A DNA stretch of 64,000 bases from Beutenbergia cavernae DSM 12333 (GCF_000023105.1 NC_012669.1:3535025-3599024), one strand, 5' to 3'; counted from the stretch's first letter, positions 43,026-54,605 are shown. Notes: generated from the letters alone by a model not told the origin. Numbers and translations: made by a program.

Positions 43026-44343
43026 CGCTGACCTCCTCCTCGGTCCCGCCGGGTGCGACGGGGCTGGCGCTCGCCCTGGCCATCGGCCGCCGACGCGAGG
43101 CGGGCAGCTCCTGACCGGGCAGCGGCGGCACGGGGTACCCGCCGGCGAACGCGTCGAACGGTTCCTTCCGCGGGCGTCTCGGTTCGGGTGGTGCCTTGCG
43201 CTCCGGCCACAGGAACGTCGCCAGGAAGACGGCGGCCAGCGCGACGGCGACCACGATGAGCAACGTCCGCAGGTCGACGTCGAGGAACTGGCGGACGGCC
43301 TGCACCACCGACACGGCGACGACCCACACGAGCGCGATCGGGATGAGGATCTTCCACCCGAGGTTCATGAACTGGTCGTAGCGGAACCGCAGCAGCGTGC
43401 CGCGCAGCCAGAAGAAGAAGAACATGACGAGCCAGAGCTTCGCCAGGAACCACAGGACGGGCCACCAGCCGGTGTTGAGCACGCCGTCGCCGATGAGGTG
43501 CAGCGGCGGCGGCACGCGCCAGCCGCCGAGGAACAGCGTGGTCGCCACGGCCGAGACGTTGATCATGTTGATGTACTCCGCGAGGAAGAACCACGCGAAC
43601 TTCATCGACGAGTACTCGGTCATGTGTCCGGCGACGAGCTCGCCCTCGGCCTCGGGGAGGTCGAAGGGGAGCCGGTTCGTCTCCCCCACCATCGACACGA
43701 TGTACACCACGAACGCCGGGATGAGCGCGAGCCCCCACCACAGCTGCGCCTGCGCGTCCACGATCTGCGACGTCGACATCGAGCCCGAGACGATGAACAC
43801 GCTCACCAGCGACAGGCCCATCGCGAGCTCGTAGCTGATGACCTGCGCCGTCGCCCGGACCGAGCCCAGCAGCGGGTACGTCGAGCCGGACGCCCAGCCG
43901 CCGAGCATGATCCCGTACACGCCCACGGCGGTGACGGCGAGGATGTACAGGACGGCGACCGGCAGGTCCGTGAGCTGCAGCGGCGTGATGATGCCGAACA
44001 GGTTGACCTCGGGGCCGAACGGGATGACGGCGAACACGAGCAGAGCCGAGAAGACGGCGATCAGCGGGGCGAGCAGGTAGACGAACTTGTCGGCCGCCTT
44101 GACGGTGATGTCCTCCTTGAAGAGGAGCTTCATCGCGTCGGCGAGGGACTGCAGCAGACCGAACGGACCGTGCACGTTCGGCCCCGTCCGGGTCTGCATC
44201 TTCGCCAGGACCTTGCGCTCGGCCCAGATCGCGAACAGCACCGACACCAGCAGGAAGACGAGGATCGCGACACCCTTGACGACCCAGATCCACCAGACGT
44301 CGTTGCTGAAGTCCGCGGCGACACCAGCCAGCTGCGAGTTCAC
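43018..44343 (-). CDS. nuoH: NADH-quinone oxidoreductase subunit H
   Basis: A 441-residue membrane subunit with eight to nine helices, holding much of the quinone cavity. [21 protein letters not shown] (in parts), [13 protein letters not shown] and the EYSSMKFA loop are highly conserved. The C-terminal ~90 residues are a polar extension. The GTG start overlaps the nuoG stop by four bases; an upstream open frame reads out of phase inside nuoG and is not used. Confidence 0.95.
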   Translation of the reverse strand: MNSQLAGVAADFSNDVWWIWVVKGVAILVFLLVSVLFAIWAERKVLAKMQTRTGPNVHGPFGLLQSLADAMKLLFKEDITVKAADKFVYLLAPLIAVFSALLVFAVIPFGPEVNLFGIITPLQLTDLPVAVLYILAVTAVGVYGIMLGGWASGSTYPLLGSVRATAQVISYELAMGLSLVSVFIVSGSMSTSQIVDAQAQLWWGLALIPAFVVYIVSMVGETNRLPFDLPEAEGELVAGHMTEYSSMKFAWFFLAEYINMINVSAVATTLFLGGWRVPPPLHLIGDGVLNTGWWPVLWFLAKLWLVMFFFFWLRGTLLRFRYDQFMNLGWKILIPIALVWVVAVSVVQAVRQFLDVDLRTLLIVVAVALAAVFLATFLWPERKAPPEPRRPRKEPFDAFAGGYPVPPLPGQELPASRRRPMARASASPVAPGGTEEEVSDG

Positions 44344-46802
44344 CGGACCACCTCCACGACGTCCCCGGCCCCGGCGCCGAGGTCCGAGTGCACCGAGACT
44401 CCGGGTGCGTGCTGCGGGAGCCACACGACGTGCTCGGCCATCGGCACGAGCACCAGGGGCAGCGTGACGGCACCACGCGGACCGCGCACGGTGATCTCCG
44501 AGGCGTCGGCCAGGCCGAGCGCCTCCGCGGTGCCCGGGGCCAGCCGCGCCACCGGTCGGTGGGCCGTGCCCGCGAGGTGCGGCTCCCCGTCCTGCCCGCG
44601 CCCGGCGTCGAGCAGCAGGCGCCACGTGGCGAGCACGACGTGCCCAGCGGGCGGGGCCACCGGCTCGGGCGCGGGGACGGCGGGCGCGAGAGCACGTGCG
44701 CCGGTCCAGGCGGGCCAGACCGGGGCGGGAAGTGCACGCCCCATCGCCGCTGCGAGCTCCGTGAGCACGCCGGCGTCGGAGAACGCCGCCGTGTCGAAGA
44801 CCGCGCCGAACGACCTGGGTCGTCCCTCCCAGGTGAGGAACGTGCCGGCCTTCTCCACCGGCGGGGCGACGGGGAGGACGACGTCGGCGAAGGGGGTCAC
44901 CGCCGACCTCCGCACCTCCAGCTGGACGACGACGCCACCGGACGCCCGCACGGCCTCCAGCGCCGCACGGGCCGCGGCGGGGTCGGGCAGGTCCTCGAGG
45001 TCGAGCCCACCGACGACGAGCCCGGCGAGCTCGCCGGCCTGCGCTGCGGCGAGGATCCCGGTCAGGTCACGCCCGGGCTCGGAAGGCAGCGACGGCACGC
45101 CCCAGCGCGCGGCGGCGTCGGCACGGGCCGCGTCGTCGGCGACCGGACGACCGCCGGGCAGCAGCGTCGGCAGGAGGCCCGCCTCGACGGCGCCGCGGTC
45201 GCCGGCCCGCCGCGGCACCCACGCCACGCGGGCACCGGTGCGCTGCGCCAGCCGCGCCACGGCCGAGAGCGCGCCCGGCACGGCGCCGAGCCGCTCGCCG
45301 ACGAGCACGACGGCGCCCGACGGGTCGTCGCCGAGGTCGGCACCGCTCAGCGCGTCCAGGACCTCCGCCTCGGTGCCCGGCGCCGCCGGGAGCCAGCGGG
45401 CGCGCAGCTTGCTGGCACCCCGCGAGACGAGCGGCGCGAGCGTGGCGACCTGCACCCGCCCGGCCAGCACCCCCTTGCGGAGCCGCAGGAAGATCGTGGC
45501 CGCCTCCTCCTCGGGCTCGAGCCCCGCGAGCAGGACGAACCCGGCGCGCTCCAGGTCGGCGTACGTCACCCCGACGCCGGCCCCGGCGACGGAGGCGGCC
45601 AGGAAGTCCGCCTCCTCCGCGGAGTGCGTCCGGGCGCGGAAGTCGACGTCGTTCGTGCCGAGCACGGTGCGGGCGAACGCCCCCCACGCGTGGGCGTCCT
45701 CCACCGTGACGCGACCGCCCGGCAGGGCGGCCACCGGTCCGCGCGCGAGCGCACCGGCGAGCGCCGTGGCGGCGGTGTGGAACGCGTCGGGCCAGCTCGT
45801 CGGGATGAGCGCGTCGTCCTCCCGGACGAGGGGCGCCTCCAGCCGGTCCGGCATGGTCTGCCAGCGGAACGCGAACCGGTCCTTGTCGCTGATCCACTCC
45901 TCGTTGACCGCCGGGTCGTCGCCGGCCAGGCGACGCAGCACGACGCCGCGGCGGTGGTCGATCCGGATCGCGGAGCCGCACGCGTCGTGCTCGGCGATCG
46001 ACGGCGTCGAGACCAGGTCGAACGGACGCGACCGGAAGCGGTACGCCGCGCTCGTCAGCGCGCCGACGGGGCAGATCTGGATCGTGTTGCCGGAGAAGTA
46101 CGACGAGAACGGGCGGCCCGACGTGTCCAGCTGTGCCTCGCCTCGGGGCAGCTCGCCCTCGAACCCGAGCACCTGCTCGTCGAACCGGCCGATCTGCTGT
46201 GCCGCGCCCCGCATCTGCAGGTCGATGAAGGGGTCGCCGGCGATCTCCGCCGAGAACCGGGTGCACCGCTGGCAGAGGATGCAGCGCTCCCGGTCGAGCA
46301 GGACCTGCGTCGAGATCGCGAGCGGCTTGGCGTACGTCCGCTTGACGTCGTGGAACCGGCTCGTCGCGCGGCCGTTCGACATCGCCTGGTTCTGCAGCGG
46401 GCACTCGCCGCCCTTGTCGCAGACCGGGCAGTCGAGCGGGTGGTTGATGAGCAGGAATTCCATGACGCCGTGCTGCGCCGTCTCCGCGACCGGCGACGTC
46501 AGCTGGGTCTTCACGACCATCCCCGCCGTGACCTCCATCGTGCAGGAGGCCTGGGGCTTCGGCATCGCCGCCAGGTTGCCGTCGCGGCCCGGCATCGCGA
46601 CCTCGACGAGGCACTGCCGGCAGGCACCCGCGGGAGCGAGCAGGGGGTGGTCGCAGAACCGCGGGATCGCGATCCCGATCTGCTCGGCCGCCCGGATGAT
46701 CAACGTGCCCTTGGCGACGTGCGTCGTGACGCCGTCGATCGTCACCTCGACGAGGTCGGCAGGGGCGACGTCGGCCTGGGAGCCGGACTGCGTCGTCGTC
46801 AT
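44340..46802 (-). CDS. nuoG: NADH-quinone oxidoreductase subunit G
   Basis: An 820-residue iron-sulfur subunit. The N-terminal 2Fe-2S domain has [15 protein letters not shown]; then [17 protein letters not shown] with its following His-box, and CILCQRC with a later CPVGALT, bind 4Fe-4S clusters. A molybdopterin-oxidoreductase-like domain follows but without clear cofactor ligands. The C-terminal ~450 residues diverge more than the front, as usual in actinobacteria. ATG overlaps the nuoF stop by four bases. Confidence 0.95.
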   Translation of the reverse strand: MTTTQSGSQADVAPADLVEVTIDGVTTHVAKGTLIIRAAEQIGIAIPRFCDHPLLAPAGACRQCLVEVAMPGRDGNLAAMPKPQASCTMEVTAGMVVKTQLTSPVAETAQHGVMEFLLINHPLDCPVCDKGGECPLQNQAMSNGRATSRFHDVKRTYAKPLAISTQVLLDRERCILCQRCTRFSAEIAGDPFIDLQMRGAAQQIGRFDEQVLGFEGELPRGEAQLDTSGRPFSSYFSGNTIQICPVGALTSAAYRFRSRPFDLVSTPSIAEHDACGSAIRIDHRRGVVLRRLAGDDPAVNEEWISDKDRFAFRWQTMPDRLEAPLVREDDALIPTSWPDAFHTAATALAGALARGPVAALPGGRVTVEDAHAWGAFARTVLGTNDVDFRARTHSAEEADFLAASVAGAGVGVTYADLERAGFVLLAGLEPEEEAATIFLRLRKGVLAGRVQVATLAPLVSRGASKLRARWLPAAPGTEAEVLDALSGADLGDDPSGAVVLVGERLGAVPGALSAVARLAQRTGARVAWVPRRAGDRGAVEAGLLPTLLPGGRPVADDAARADAAARWGVPSLPSEPGRDLTGILAAAQAGELAGLVVGGLDLEDLPDPAAARAALEAVRASGGVVVQLEVRRSAVTPFADVVLPVAPPVEKAGTFLTWEGRPRSFGAVFDTAAFSDAGVLTELAAAMGRALPAPVWPAWTGARALAPAVPAPEPVAPPAGHVVLATWRLLLDAGRGQDGEPHLAGTAHRPVARLAPGTAEALGLADASEITVRGPRGAVTLPLVLVPMAEHVVWLPQHAPGVSVHSDLGAGAGDVVEVVR

Positions 46803-48121
46803 GAGCTCACTCCGGAGAAGACTGTCGACGCCGTGTACGGGAAGAGCTCCCGCGCAGGCGTGTGGGTGCCGGCCTCGAACTCCGAGCGGAAGTACTTCAT
46901 GCCGCTCTGGATCGGCGTGACGGCGGCGTCGCCGAACGCGCAGAAGCTGCGGCCCGCGATGTTCGCCGTGATCTCGTCGAGCGTGTCGAGGTCCTCGGCC
47001 GTGCCGCGGCCCTCCTCGAGCCGGTGCAGGATCTGCTTGAGCCAGTACGTGCCCTCGCGGCACGGGGTGCACTTGCCGCAGGACTCGTGCGCGTAGAAGT
47101 CGGTCCACCGCGCGACGGCGCGCACCACCGACGTCGTCTCGTCGAAGATCTGCAGCGCCCGCGTGGCGAGCATCGACCCGGCGCCGGCCACCGACTCGTA
47201 GTCGAGCGGGACGTCGAGGTGCTCGTCGGTGAGGATCGGCGTCGAGGAGCCGCCCGGCGTCCAGAACTTCAGCTCGTGGCCGTCGCGGACGCCGCCGGCG
47301 AGGTCCAGGAGCTCACGCAGCGTGATGCCGAGCGGGGCCTCGTACTGGCCCGGCCGCGTCACGTGCCCCGACAGCGAGAACAGGCCGAAGCCCGCCGACT
47401 TCTCGGTGCCCATCGACGTGAACCACTCCGGCCCGCCGAGCACGATGGACGGGACGCTGGCGATCGACTCCACGTTGTTGACGACGGTCGGCCGCGCGTA
47501 GAGACCCGCGACGGCGGGGAACGGCGGCTTGAGGCGAGGCTGCCCCCGGAGGCCCTCGAGGGAGTCGAGCAGCGCCGTCTCCTCACCGCAGATGTACGCG
47601 CCGGCTCCGGCGTGGACGGTGATCCGCAGGCCGCCCAGCAGGCCGGCGGCCTCCGCCTCGCGCACCGCTGCGAGCAGCCGCCGGTACACGTGCACGACCT
47701 CGCCGCGCAGGTAGATGAACGCGTGGTCGCAGCCGATCGCGTACGACGTGATCGCCGAGCCCTCGATGAGCGCGTGCGGGTTCGCGAGCATGAGCGGGAT
47801 GTCCTTGCACGTGCCCGGCTCGGACTCGTCGGCGTTCACGACCAGGTAGCGCGGCCCGCCGTCGGGCGGCGGCAGGAAGCTCCACTTGAGACCGGTCGGG
47901 AACCCGGCACCGCCGCGGCCACGCAGGCCGGACGCCTTGACGGCGTCGACGATCTCCTCGGGCTTGCGCGAGCGCGCCTCCTCGAGCGCGCGGTATCCGC
48001 CGCGCTCGCGGTAGGCCTCGAGCGTCCAGGACCTGGGGGCGTCCCAGATGTCCGACAGGACCGGGGTGAGCGTGGGCATGCCCGGCCGGCTCGGCTGCGT
48101 CGTCGGGGCGTCGGCCATCAC
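46799..48121 (-). CDS. nuoF: NADH-quinone oxidoreductase subunit F
   Basis: A 440-residue NADH-binding flavoprotein subunit. [18 protein letters not shown] near residues 66-82 is the NADH/FMN loop, [12 protein letters not shown] the FMN site, and [10 protein letters not shown] near residue 350 with a later Cys binds the N3 4Fe-4S cluster. GAGGAAGG lies upstream; GTG at 48121 or the next codon ATG at 48119 could start. It overlaps nuoE. Confidence 0.96.
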   Translation of the reverse strand: MMADAPTTQPSRPGMPTLTPVLSDIWDAPRSWTLEAYRERGGYRALEEARSRKPEEIVDAVKASGLRGRGGAGFPTGLKWSFLPPPDGGPRYLVVNADESEPGTCKDIPLMLANPHALIEGSAITSYAIGCDHAFIYLRGEVVHVYRRLLAAVREAEAAGLLGGLRITVHAGAGAYICGEETALLDSLEGLRGQPRLKPPFPAVAGLYARPTVVNNVESIASVPSIVLGGPEWFTSMGTEKSAGFGLFSLSGHVTRPGQYEAPLGITLRELLDLAGGVRDGHELKFWTPGGSSTPILTDEHLDVPLDYESVAGAGSMLATRALQIFDETTSVVRAVARWTDFYAHESCGKCTPCREGTYWLKQILHRLEEGRGTAEDLDTLDEITANIAGRSFCAFGDAAVTPIQSGMKYFRSEFEAGTHTPARELFPYTASTVFSGVSS

Positions 48122-48969
48122 GCGTCACCTTCCTCGGCGGTCGCGGCCGGTGCGTCGTCCGGCCGCTCGCCCGACGCCTCGCTCGGCGTGGGCGGGGTGT
48201 GCTGCGTGCTCGACTGCTGCTCCCCCACCGGCGCGGTGCCGGCCGCCTCGGCCGCCGCGACGTCGGCCGTCCCGGTGTCCTCGGCGGTCGCGGCACCCGG
48301 GTACTCCGGTGCCGACCAGCCGTGCTCCCGCGCGATCCGGAGCCCGACCAGCGACGCCTCGCCGGCGCCCGGGCCCTCGTCGGCGCGGCCGTCCTCGAAG
48401 CCGGCGAGCACGCGGGACGTGGCACGGAAGTCCTGCACCTGCGCCGCGCCCCGGGTCGGGGTGACCGGCTGGTCCGCCGCGAGCGCCTCGACCAGGTCGA
48501 CGGCCGACGTCGGTGTCTGGTTGTCGAAGAACTCCCAGTTGACCATGAGCACCGGCGCGTAGTCGCACGCGGCGTTGCACTCGATCCGCTCGAGCGTGAT
48601 CGCGCCGTCCTGCGTGGTCTCGTCGTGCCCGACGCCGAGGCGCTCGCTCACGCGGTCGAAGATCTCGTCGCCGCCCATGACGGCGCACAGGGTGTTCGTG
48701 CACACGCCGACCGTGTAGCGGCCGTTCGGGCGCCGCTTGTACTGCGTGTAGAACGTCGCGACGGCGGAGACCTCGGCGTTCGTCAGGCCGAGCAGGTCGG
48801 CGCACAGCGCGATGCCGGCCGGGCTGACGTAGGAGTCCTCCGCCTGCACGAGGTGCAGCAGCGGCAGCAGCGCGGAGCGCTGCTCCGGGTAGCGCTCCAG
48901 GATGACGGCGGCGTCGGCGCGCAACCGCTCCTCGACGTCGGGCGCGTAGGTCCGTGCGTGTCCGCTCAT
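48118..48969 (-). CDS. nuoE: NADH-quinone oxidoreductase subunit E
   Basis: A 283-residue thioredoxin-like 2Fe-2S subunit. Cys90, Cys95, Cys131 and Cys135 (C-x4-C and C-x3-C) hold cluster N1a. The core ends near residue 165; the remainder is an acidic, alanine-rich tail, common in actinobacteria. ATG overlaps the nuoD stop by four bases (ATGA). Confidence 0.95.
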   Translation of the reverse strand: MSGHARTYAPDVEERLRADAAVILERYPEQRSALLPLLHLVQAEDSYVSPAGIALCADLLGLTNAEVSAVATFYTQYKRRPNGRYTVGVCTNTLCAVMGGDEIFDRVSERLGVGHDETTQDGAITLERIECNAACDYAPVLMVNWEFFDNQTPTSAVDLVEALAADQPVTPTRGAAQVQDFRATSRVLAGFEDGRADEGPGAGEASLVGLRIAREHGWSAPEYPGAATAEDTGTADVAAAEAAGTAPVGEQQSSTQHTPPTPSEASGERPDDAPAATAEEGDA

Positions 48970-50303
48970 CGGTCGACTCCTCCCAGCACCGGATCGAGCG
49001 AGGCCACGGCGACGACGACGTCGGCCACCTGGCCGCCCTCGCACATCGCGGCGAGCGCCTGCAGGTTGTTGAACGACGGGTCGCGGAAGTGTGCGCGGTA
49101 CGGCCGTGTGCCGCCGTCGGACACGAGGTGGACCCCGATGACACCGCGCGGGTGCTCCACCTGCGAGAACACCTGCCCGGCCGGGACGCGGAAGCCCTCC
49201 GTCACGAGCTTGAAGTGATGGATGAGCGCCTCCATCGACGTGCCCATGATGGTGCGGATGTGCTCGGCCGAGTTCCCCTGACCGTCGGGGCCGAGCGCGA
49301 GCTGCGCGGGCCACGCGATCTTCTTGTCCGCGACCATGACCGGGTGCGAGCCCGTCCGGTCCTGCGCGTCGAGGCGTTCGAGCACCTGCCGGACGATCTT
49401 GATCGACTCGCGCGCCTCGTCCAGCCGGAGCACGATCCGCGAGTACGCGTCGGAGTCGGTGGACGTCGGCACGTCGAAGTCGTACGTCTCGTAGCCGCAG
49501 TACGGCTGGGCCTTGCGCAGGTCGAACGGGAGGCCCGCCGAGCGGAGCACGGGACCGGTGACGCCGAGCGCCATCGCGGCCGAGAGGGACAGGTAGCCGA
49601 CGCCGACCTGCCGGGCCTTGAAGATCGGGTTGGCGAGCATGAGCTTCGCCAGCTCGTCGAGGCCCCGCTCGATGCGGGGCAACGCGTCGCGGACGGTGTC
49701 GGTGGTGCCGGGCGGGATGTCCTGCGCGACGCCGCCGGGCCGGATGTACGCGTGGTTCATCCGCAGACCCGTGATGAGCTCGAAGATCCGCAGGATCTCC
49801 TCGCGCTCACGGAAGCCGATCGTCATGATCGTCGTCGCGCCCAGCTCGTTCCCGCCGGTCGCGATCGCCACGAGGTGCGACGAGATCCGGTTGAGCTCCA
49901 TGAGCAGCACGCGGATGAGCGTGGCCCGCTCCGGCACCTCGACGCCGAGCAGCTTCTCGACCCCGAGGCAGTACGCGGCCTCCTGGAACAGCGGCGCCAC
50001 GTAGTCCATCCGGGTGCAGAACGTCACGCCCTGCGTCCAGGTCCGGAACTCCATGTTCTTCTCGATGCCCGTGTGGAGGTACCCGATGCCGGCTCGGGCC
50101 TCGACGACGGACTCGCCGTCGATCTCGAGCACGAGCCGCAGCACGCCGTGCGTCGACGGGTGCTGCGGGCCCATGTTGACGACGATCCGCTCCTCGCCGA
50201 GGCGCGCCGCCTCTTCGGCGATCTGCGCCCAGTCGCCGCCGCTGGCGGTGAACTCGGGCACGTCGTCGTCGGTGGGCGTGGGTGGGGAGGTCTGCGTGGA
50301 CAT
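48966..50303 (-). CDS. nuoD: NADH-quinone oxidoreductase subunit D
   Basis: A 445-residue quinone-site subunit of hydrogenase ancestry. [15 protein letters not shown] near the start, [16 protein letters not shown] and the C-terminal DPVLGGVDR are all conserved. The first ~25 residues are a polar extension. The ATG at 50303 overlaps the nuoC stop by one base (TGATG). The longer open frame upstream overlaps nuoC and is rejected. Confidence 0.96.
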   Translation of the reverse strand: MSTQTSPPTPTDDDVPEFTASGGDWAQIAEEAARLGEERIVVNMGPQHPSTHGVLRLVLEIDGESVVEARAGIGYLHTGIEKNMEFRTWTQGVTFCTRMDYVAPLFQEAAYCLGVEKLLGVEVPERATLIRVLLMELNRISSHLVAIATGGNELGATTIMTIGFREREEILRIFELITGLRMNHAYIRPGGVAQDIPPGTTDTVRDALPRIERGLDELAKLMLANPIFKARQVGVGYLSLSAAMALGVTGPVLRSAGLPFDLRKAQPYCGYETYDFDVPTSTDSDAYSRIVLRLDEARESIKIVRQVLERLDAQDRTGSHPVMVADKKIAWPAQLALGPDGQGNSAEHIRTIMGTSMEALIHHFKLVTEGFRVPAGQVFSQVEHPRGVIGVHLVSDGGTRPYRAHFRDPSFNNLQALAAMCEGGQVADVVVAVASLDPVLGGVDR

Positions 50304-51025
50304 CAGCGGTACTCCCTCCGCTCGTCGGGGGGCGGGATCGTCGCGCCCTTGTACTCGACCGGGATCCCGCCGAGCGGGTAGTCCTTGCGCTGCGGGTGTC
50401 CCACCCAGTCGTCGGGCATCTCGATGCGCGCGAGCGCCGGGTGACCGTCGAAGACGATCCCGAAGAAGTCCCACGTCTCGCGCTCGTGCCAGTCGTTCGC
50501 CGGGTAGACGGCGGTGGTCGACGGGACGTGCGGGTCGGCGTCGGGCACCGCCACCTCGAGCCGCAGCCTGCGGTTGTGGGTGATCGAGTGCAGGTGGTAC
50601 ACGGCGTGCAGCTCACGGCCGGTGTCGGCCGGGTAGTGCACGCCGCTGACGCCGAGGCTGAGGTCGAACCGCAGGTCGGGGTCGTCCCGCAACGACAGAG
50701 CCACCAGCACCAGGTGCTCACGGCGGACGTCGAGCGTGAGCTCGTCACGGTCGACGACGACCTTCTCGACGGCGTCGTCGAACGCCACGCCGGCTTCGTC
50801 GAGCACCTCGGTGAGGATGTCGACGACCTCGTCGAAGTAGGAACCGTAGGGGCGCTCGGCCGGCGTCGCCGTGATGACCGTGCGGACGAGGCCGCCGTAG
50901 CCGGACGTGTCGCCCGTGTCTTGGGCGCCGAACATGCCGCGGCCGGTGGCCACGACGTCGAGACGACGGCGAACCTCGGCCGGCTCCCCGACCTCCGTGT
51001 TCGGTTCCTGAGGCAGATCGCTCAC
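50303..51025 (-). CDS. nuoC: NADH-quinone oxidoreductase subunit C
   Basis: A 240-residue subunit of the 30-kDa type. The core shows [29 protein letters not shown]-like [15 protein letters not shown], and the C-terminal [12 protein letters not shown], all typical. An N-terminal extension of about 45 residues precedes the fold. GTG start overlapping the nuoB stop by four bases. Confidence 0.95.
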   Translation of the reverse strand: MSDLPQEPNTEVGEPAEVRRRLDVVATGRGMFGAQDTGDTSGYGGLVRTVITATPAERPYGSYFDEVVDILTEVLDEAGVAFDDAVEKVVVDRDELTLDVRREHLVLVALSLRDDPDLRFDLSLGVSGVHYPADTGRELHAVYHLHSITHNRRLRLEVAVPDADPHVPSTTAVYPANDWHERETWDFFGIVFDGHPALARIEMPDDWVGHPQRKDYPLGGIPVEYKGATIPPPDERREYR

Positions 51026-51576
51026 GCCAACAGCCCCGTCATCTCGTGCGTGGGCGTGGCGCGCAGGGCCGCCGCCTCGACGGCGCGGGCGGCCTCGGCA
51101 CGGTTCGCGCCCAGCGGCTCGGACCGGATCTGCTCGTGCAGCTCGAGGATCGCGTTGAGCAGCATCTCCGGCCGGGGCGGGCAGCCGGGGAGGTAGATGT
51201 CGACCGGGAGGATGTGGTCGACGCCCTGCACGACGGCGTAGTTGTTGAACATCCCGCCGCTCGAGGCGCACACGCCCATCGACAGGACCCACTTCGGCTC
51301 CGACATCTGGTCGTAGACCTGCCGGACGACGGGCGCCATCTTCTGGCTGACCCGGCCCGAGACGATCATCAGGTCGGCCTGGCGCGGCGACGCCCGGAAC
51401 ACCTCCATGCCGAAGCGCGAGATGTCGAACCGCGGCGTACCGGTCGCCATCATCTCGATGGCGCAGCACGCGAGGCCCATCGTGACCGGCCACAGCGACG
51501 ACTTGCGGATGAGGCCCACCAGGTCCGAGACCTTGGCGAGCATGAAGCCGGACGGTGCCTTCTCCTCGATGCCCAT
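51022..51576 (-). CDS. nuoB: NADH-quinone oxidoreductase subunit B
   Basis: A 184-residue subunit holding the terminal 4Fe-4S cluster N2. Cys37-Cys38 (GLACCAIEM), then VCASSGG and LPGCPPRPE provide the four ligands. GAGAGGAG lies before the ATG. The short hydrophobic N-terminus contacts the membrane arm. It lies eleven bases after nuoA. Confidence 0.97.
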   Translation of the reverse strand: MGIEEKAPSGFMLAKVSDLVGLIRKSSLWPVTMGLACCAIEMMATGTPRFDISRFGMEVFRASPRQADLMIVSGRVSQKMAPVVRQVYDQMSEPKWVLSMGVCASSGGMFNNYAVVQGVDHILPVDIYLPGCPPRPEMLLNAILELHEQIRSEPLGANRAEAARAVEAAALRATPTHEMTGLLA

Positions 51577-51587
51577 GGTTGCTCCTC

Positions 51588-51950
51588 TCAGTCCCAGTCC
51601 AGCCCGCCGCGGCGCCACTCGTACACGAACGGCACCGTGATGAGGAACAGGAACGCCATCATCGCGACCAGCCCGAACACCGCGAGCTCGGTGAACGCGA
51701 CGGCCCAGGGGTACAGGAACACGACCTCGATGTCGAAGATGATGAAGGTCATCGCCACCAGGTAGTAGCGGACGTTGAACCGGCCGTGGCCGACGGCGTG
51801 GGGAGTCGGCTGGACGCCGCACTCGTACGCCTCGAGCTTCGCGCGGTTGTACCGCTTCGGCCCGATGATCATGCTCGTCGCGACGCCACCGATCGCCATG
51901 ACGGCGGCGATCGCCATCATGATGAGGATGGGCACGTAGGGGTTCGTCAT
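51588..51950 (-). CDS. nuoA: NADH-quinone oxidoreductase subunit A
   Basis: A 120-residue subunit with three membrane helices. [12 protein letters not shown] is the quinone-side loop with the conserved cysteine, and [16 protein letters not shown] is the family signature of helix 2. The ATG overlaps the stop of the geranylgeranyl-reductase gene by four bases, so complex I starts inside that transcript. Confidence 0.97.
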   Translation of the reverse strand: MTNPYVPILIMMAIAAVMAIGGVATSMIIGPKRYNRAKLEAYECGVQPTPHAVGHGRFNVRYYLVAMTFIIFDIEVVFLYPWAVAFTELAVFGLVAMMAFLFLITVPFVYEWRRGGLDWD

Positions 51951-53242
51951 GCTGCGGGCACCACTTTCGTGAGCGCGGTGATGAGTCGGTCGATCGCATC
52001 GCCGCCGCGGCGGTCGTACGAGTCGGAGAGCAGCTTGAGGGTGAACCGCATGAGCAGCGGCCGCGGGAGCCCGTACTTCGTGCAGATCCGCATGACACGG
52101 GGGTGCTCGATCAGTCGGACGAAGTGACGGCCCAGCGTGTAGTAGCCGCCGAGGTCGTCGCGCATGCGGCGCGGGTAGGCGGCGAGCGCGCGCTCGCGGG
52201 ACGGCGCATCGGGCCGGGCGAGCGCCTGGGCGACGACGTCGGCCGCCACCCGGCCCGCCTGCAGCGCGTAGGCGATCCCCTCCCCGTTGAACGGGGAGAC
52301 CATGCCGCCGGAGTCGCCGACGAGCAGGAGCCCGCGGGTGTAGTGCGGCGTGCGGTTGAACGCCATGGGCAGGGCGGCGCTGCGCAGGTCGCCGACCTGG
52401 TTCTCCGGCGTGAAGCCCCACTCGCCGGGCACGTTCTGCATCCACCGAGAGAAGAGCGACTTGTAGTCCAGCTGGGTGGCGCGCGCCGTCGAGCTCACGC
52501 TGCCGAGACCCACGTTCGCGAGGCCGTTGCCGAGGCCGAAGATCCAGCCGTAGCCCGGGAGCAGGTCGGACTTCCCGGGCGGGCCGTCCCACAGCTCGAG
52601 GTGCGACTCCATCCAGTCGTCGTCGTGCCGCTCGGTGCGGAAGTAGGTGCGCACGGCGACGCCGAGCGGGCGGTCGGACCGCTTCTCGACACCCATCGCG
52701 GTGGCGACCCGGGCGGAGACTCCGCCCGCGTCGACGACGAGCGGCGCCGTGAACGTGCGCTGCGCCTCCCCGGTCGCGCGGCCGCGGGAGTCGACCGGCC
52801 GCGCCTGCACGCCGACGATCCGGCCGGCGTCGTCGGTCACGGGCTTCGTGACGGCCATCCCCTCGAGCAGCTTCGCCCCGCTGGCGCGTGCGTGGGAGGC
52901 GAGCGTGGAGTCGAGGTCGGAGCGGGCGCGGACGAGCCCGTAGTCCGGGTAGCTGGCGACCTGCGGCCACGGCAGCTCGAGCCGGTGCCCGCCGCCGATG
53001 ACGCGCAGACCCTTGTTCCGGATCCAGCCGTCCTCGGGGCGGGTGGGAACGCCCATCGTGACGAGCTCGGCGACGGCGCGGGGCGTGAGCCCGTCGCCGC
53101 AGACCTTGTCGCGCGGGAACGTCGCCTTCTCGAGCAGGAGCACCTCGAGCCCGTGCTGGGCGAGGTAGTGGGCGGTAGCCGAACCCGCGGGGCCGGCGCC
53201 GACGACGATCACATCGGCATCGCCGGTGCGATCCGCGACCAT
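51947..53242 (-). CDS. Geranylgeranyl-reductase-family flavoprotein, MenJ-like
   Basis: A 431-residue FAD enzyme. [19 protein letters not shown] at the N-terminus is the FAD loop, [14 protein letters not shown] the family signature, and [20 protein letters not shown] the second FAD contact. In mycobacteria MenJ saturates one double bond of the menaquinone side chain; position directly ahead of nuoA and upstream of a polyprenyl synthase supports that here. A general polyprenyl or carotenoid reductase is the alternative. It is the first gene of the long leftward unit, and regularly spaced GTGACC repeats lie just upstream. Confidence 0.85.
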   Translation of the reverse strand: MVADRTGDADVIVVGAGPAGSATAHYLAQHGLEVLLLEKATFPRDKVCGDGLTPRAVAELVTMGVPTRPEDGWIRNKGLRVIGGGHRLELPWPQVASYPDYGLVRARSDLDSTLASHARASGAKLLEGMAVTKPVTDDAGRIVGVQARPVDSRGRATGEAQRTFTAPLVVDAGGVSARVATAMGVEKRSDRPLGVAVRTYFRTERHDDDWMESHLELWDGPPGKSDLLPGYGWIFGLGNGLANVGLGSVSSTARATQLDYKSLFSRWMQNVPGEWGFTPENQVGDLRSAALPMAFNRTPHYTRGLLLVGDSGGMVSPFNGEGIAYALQAGRVAADVVAQALARPDAPSRERALAAYPRRMRDDLGGYYTLGRHFVRLIEHPRVMRICTKYGLPRPLLMRFTLKLLSDSYDRRGGDAIDRLITALTKVVPAA

Positions 53243-53262
53243 CAGCTCACCCCGCCATCAGT

Positions 53263-53302
53263 GTGACCCTCGTGTGACCATGCCTGTGACCGTCGGGTGA
53301 CG
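53263..53302. promoter_or_regulatory. Helically phased GTGACC repeats upstream of menJ-nuo
   Basis: GTGACC occurs at 53263-53268, 53274-53279 and 53286-53291, with GTGACG at 53297-53302: starts are 11, 12 and 11 bases apart, about one helical turn. On the coding (minus) strand the units read GGTCAC. This is the architecture of OmpR/PhoP-type direct-repeat sites. It lies 20-60 bases before the first start codon. Confidence 0.45.
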
Positions 53303-53377
53303 GTCGGTGGGGAATCAGGGTTCACGCCATGCCCACAACTCCTCGACGAATCACTCTACAAATCGCCCTCGGGGGTG

Positions 53378-53396
53378 TCTTGCAAGGCTGCCCTAA
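53378..53396. promoter_or_regulatory. Possible iron box upstream of menJ-nuo
   Basis: TCTTGCAAGGCTGCCCTAA matches a DtxR-type consensus at about 12 of 19 positions, with the half-site CCCTAA intact. On the minus strand TTGCAA-like and TTGTAG-like hexamers (18 bases apart, 53356-53381 region) could be a promoter at this spot. Low confidence. Confidence 0.28.
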
Positions 53397-53443
53397 CCTC
53401 GGTCCCTGCGCACGCGCCTCGGTCCTCGGACCAGCCCGGACGC

Positions 53444-53479
53444 GGGCGAGGGGGCCGGCCTCGGCCGGCCCCCTCGCCC
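53444..53479 (-). terminator. Terminator hairpin after csbD
   Basis: GGGCGAGGGGGCCGGCC and its exact complement (17-base arms) flank two bases. It starts 20 bases beyond the csbD stop, reading leftward. The very stable stem without T-run is the usual actinobacterial form and also separates csbD from the menJ-nuo promoter. Confidence 0.75.
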
Positions 53480-53498
53480 ACCCGGAGGAGCGACGACG

Positions 53499-53702
53499 TC
53501 ACTCGAGCCGGTTCTTCGCCTTGTCCGCGGCGTCCTTGACCGTGTCCTTCGCGTGCTCGGCCTTCTTGCGGGCCTCGGCCTCGGCCTGCTGCGCCTCGCC
53601 CTCGGCCTGGAGCCGCTCGTCGTCGGTCGCCTTCCCGACGCCCTCCTTGACCTTGCCCGCCGCGTCCTCGGCGGCGTTCTTGATCTTGTCGCCCAGTCCC
53701 AT
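53499..53702 (-). CDS. CsbD-family stress protein
   Basis: A 67-residue, highly charged helical protein (MGLGDKIKNAAEDAAGKVKE and KAEHAKDTVKDAADKAKNRL) of the CsbD family, general-stress proteins of unknown action. GGGAG lies before the ATG. It stands alone with a strong terminator behind it. Lys, Asp and Ala account for most residues, so the family call rests on pattern rather than a motif. Confidence 0.82.
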   Translation of the reverse strand: MGLGDKIKNAAEDAAGKVKEGVGKATDDERLQAEGEAQQAEAEARKKAEHAKDTVKDAADKAKNRLE

Positions 53703-53847
53703 GTCGACTCCCTTCGAGTGCCCGTCCTCGTGAGACGGGGCCGGCGGAGTCACCGACCGTTCCATGGGAACACCGGGCACCCGAGTCCGCATCCGCACCG
53801 GTGCGCCTCCCGCTGGGTGGGTGCGCTCGACGCGTTCGCCCCGAGCT

Positions 53848-54570
53848 CTAGCCGCGTCCCGCGCTCGTGTTCTCGGTCGCGATCTTCCTCGCTCGGTGCA
53901 GCGCCACGATGCCGCCGGTGAGGTTGCGGTACCCGACGCCGCGCCACCCGGCCTCGTGCAGGAGAGCGGCGACGCCGAGCTGGTCCGGCCAGTCCCGGAT
54001 CGACTCCTCGAGGTAGTCGTAGGCCTCCGGGTTGGAGGACACAGCCTTGGCGAGCGGCGTGAGGAACGTCTGCAGGTAGAACCCGTACAGCGCCTCGAAC
54101 GGCGCCCAGGGCGGGGTCGAGAACTCCGCGACGACGAGGCGCCCTCCCGGCCGCGTCACCCGGAGCATCTCGCTCAGGCCGGCGACCGCCGGCGAGACGT
54201 TGCGGAGCCCGAACGAGATCGTCACGGCGTCGAACGAGCCGTCGGCGAACGGCAGCCGCGTCGCGTCGCCGGCGACGAACGCGAGGTCGGGACGCCGTCG
54301 CTTGCCCTCCGCGACCATCCCGGTGGAGAAGTCGCAGCTGACGACGTCGACGCCGTCGTCCGCGAGGTCGGCGCTGGACGTTCCGGTGCCGGCCGCCAGG
54401 TCGAGCACGCGCTCGCCCGGCCGCGCCCCGAGCGCGTCGAGGGTCGCGCGGCGCCACAGCCGGTCCATGCCGAGCGAGAGCACGTCGTTCGTGAGGTCGT
54501 AGCGGCGAGCGACGTCGTCGAACATGCCGGCGACGTCGTGGGGGTCCTTGTCGAGCTGGGCGCGCGGCAT
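53848..54570 (-). CDS. menG: Demethylmenaquinone methyltransferase
   Basis: A 240-residue SAM methyltransferase of the UbiE/MenG family. [19 protein letters not shown] and RRATLDAL open it, [15 protein letters not shown] is the SAM loop, and FGLRNV with [18 protein letters not shown] are family motifs. It makes the last ring methylation of menaquinone. I use the ATG at 54570, since GAGG lies nine bases upstream; one at 54579 would add three residues. It is divergent from menF. Confidence 0.93.
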   Translation of the reverse strand: MPRAQLDKDPHDVAGMFDDVARRYDLTNDVLSLGMDRLWRRATLDALGARPGERVLDLAAGTGTSSADLADDGVDVVSCDFSTGMVAEGKRRRPDLAFVAGDATRLPFADGSFDAVTISFGLRNVSPAVAGLSEMLRVTRPGGRLVVAEFSTPPWAPFEALYGFYLQTFLTPLAKAVSSNPEAYDYLEESIRDWPDQLGVAALLHEAGWRGVGYRNLTGGIVALHRARKIATENTSAGRG

Positions 54571-54599
54571 GGGTGTCATCCTCGCCCATCGCGAGTGCG

Positions 54600-54605
54600 T
54601 ACGCT
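54600..54605 (+). promoter_or_regulatory. -10 box of leaderless menF promoter
   Basis: TACGCT ends seven bases before the menF ATG. There is no RBS, so the transcript probably begins at the start codon. The menG start is only 42 bases away on the other strand, so the two promoters must be interlocked. Confidence 0.45.
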
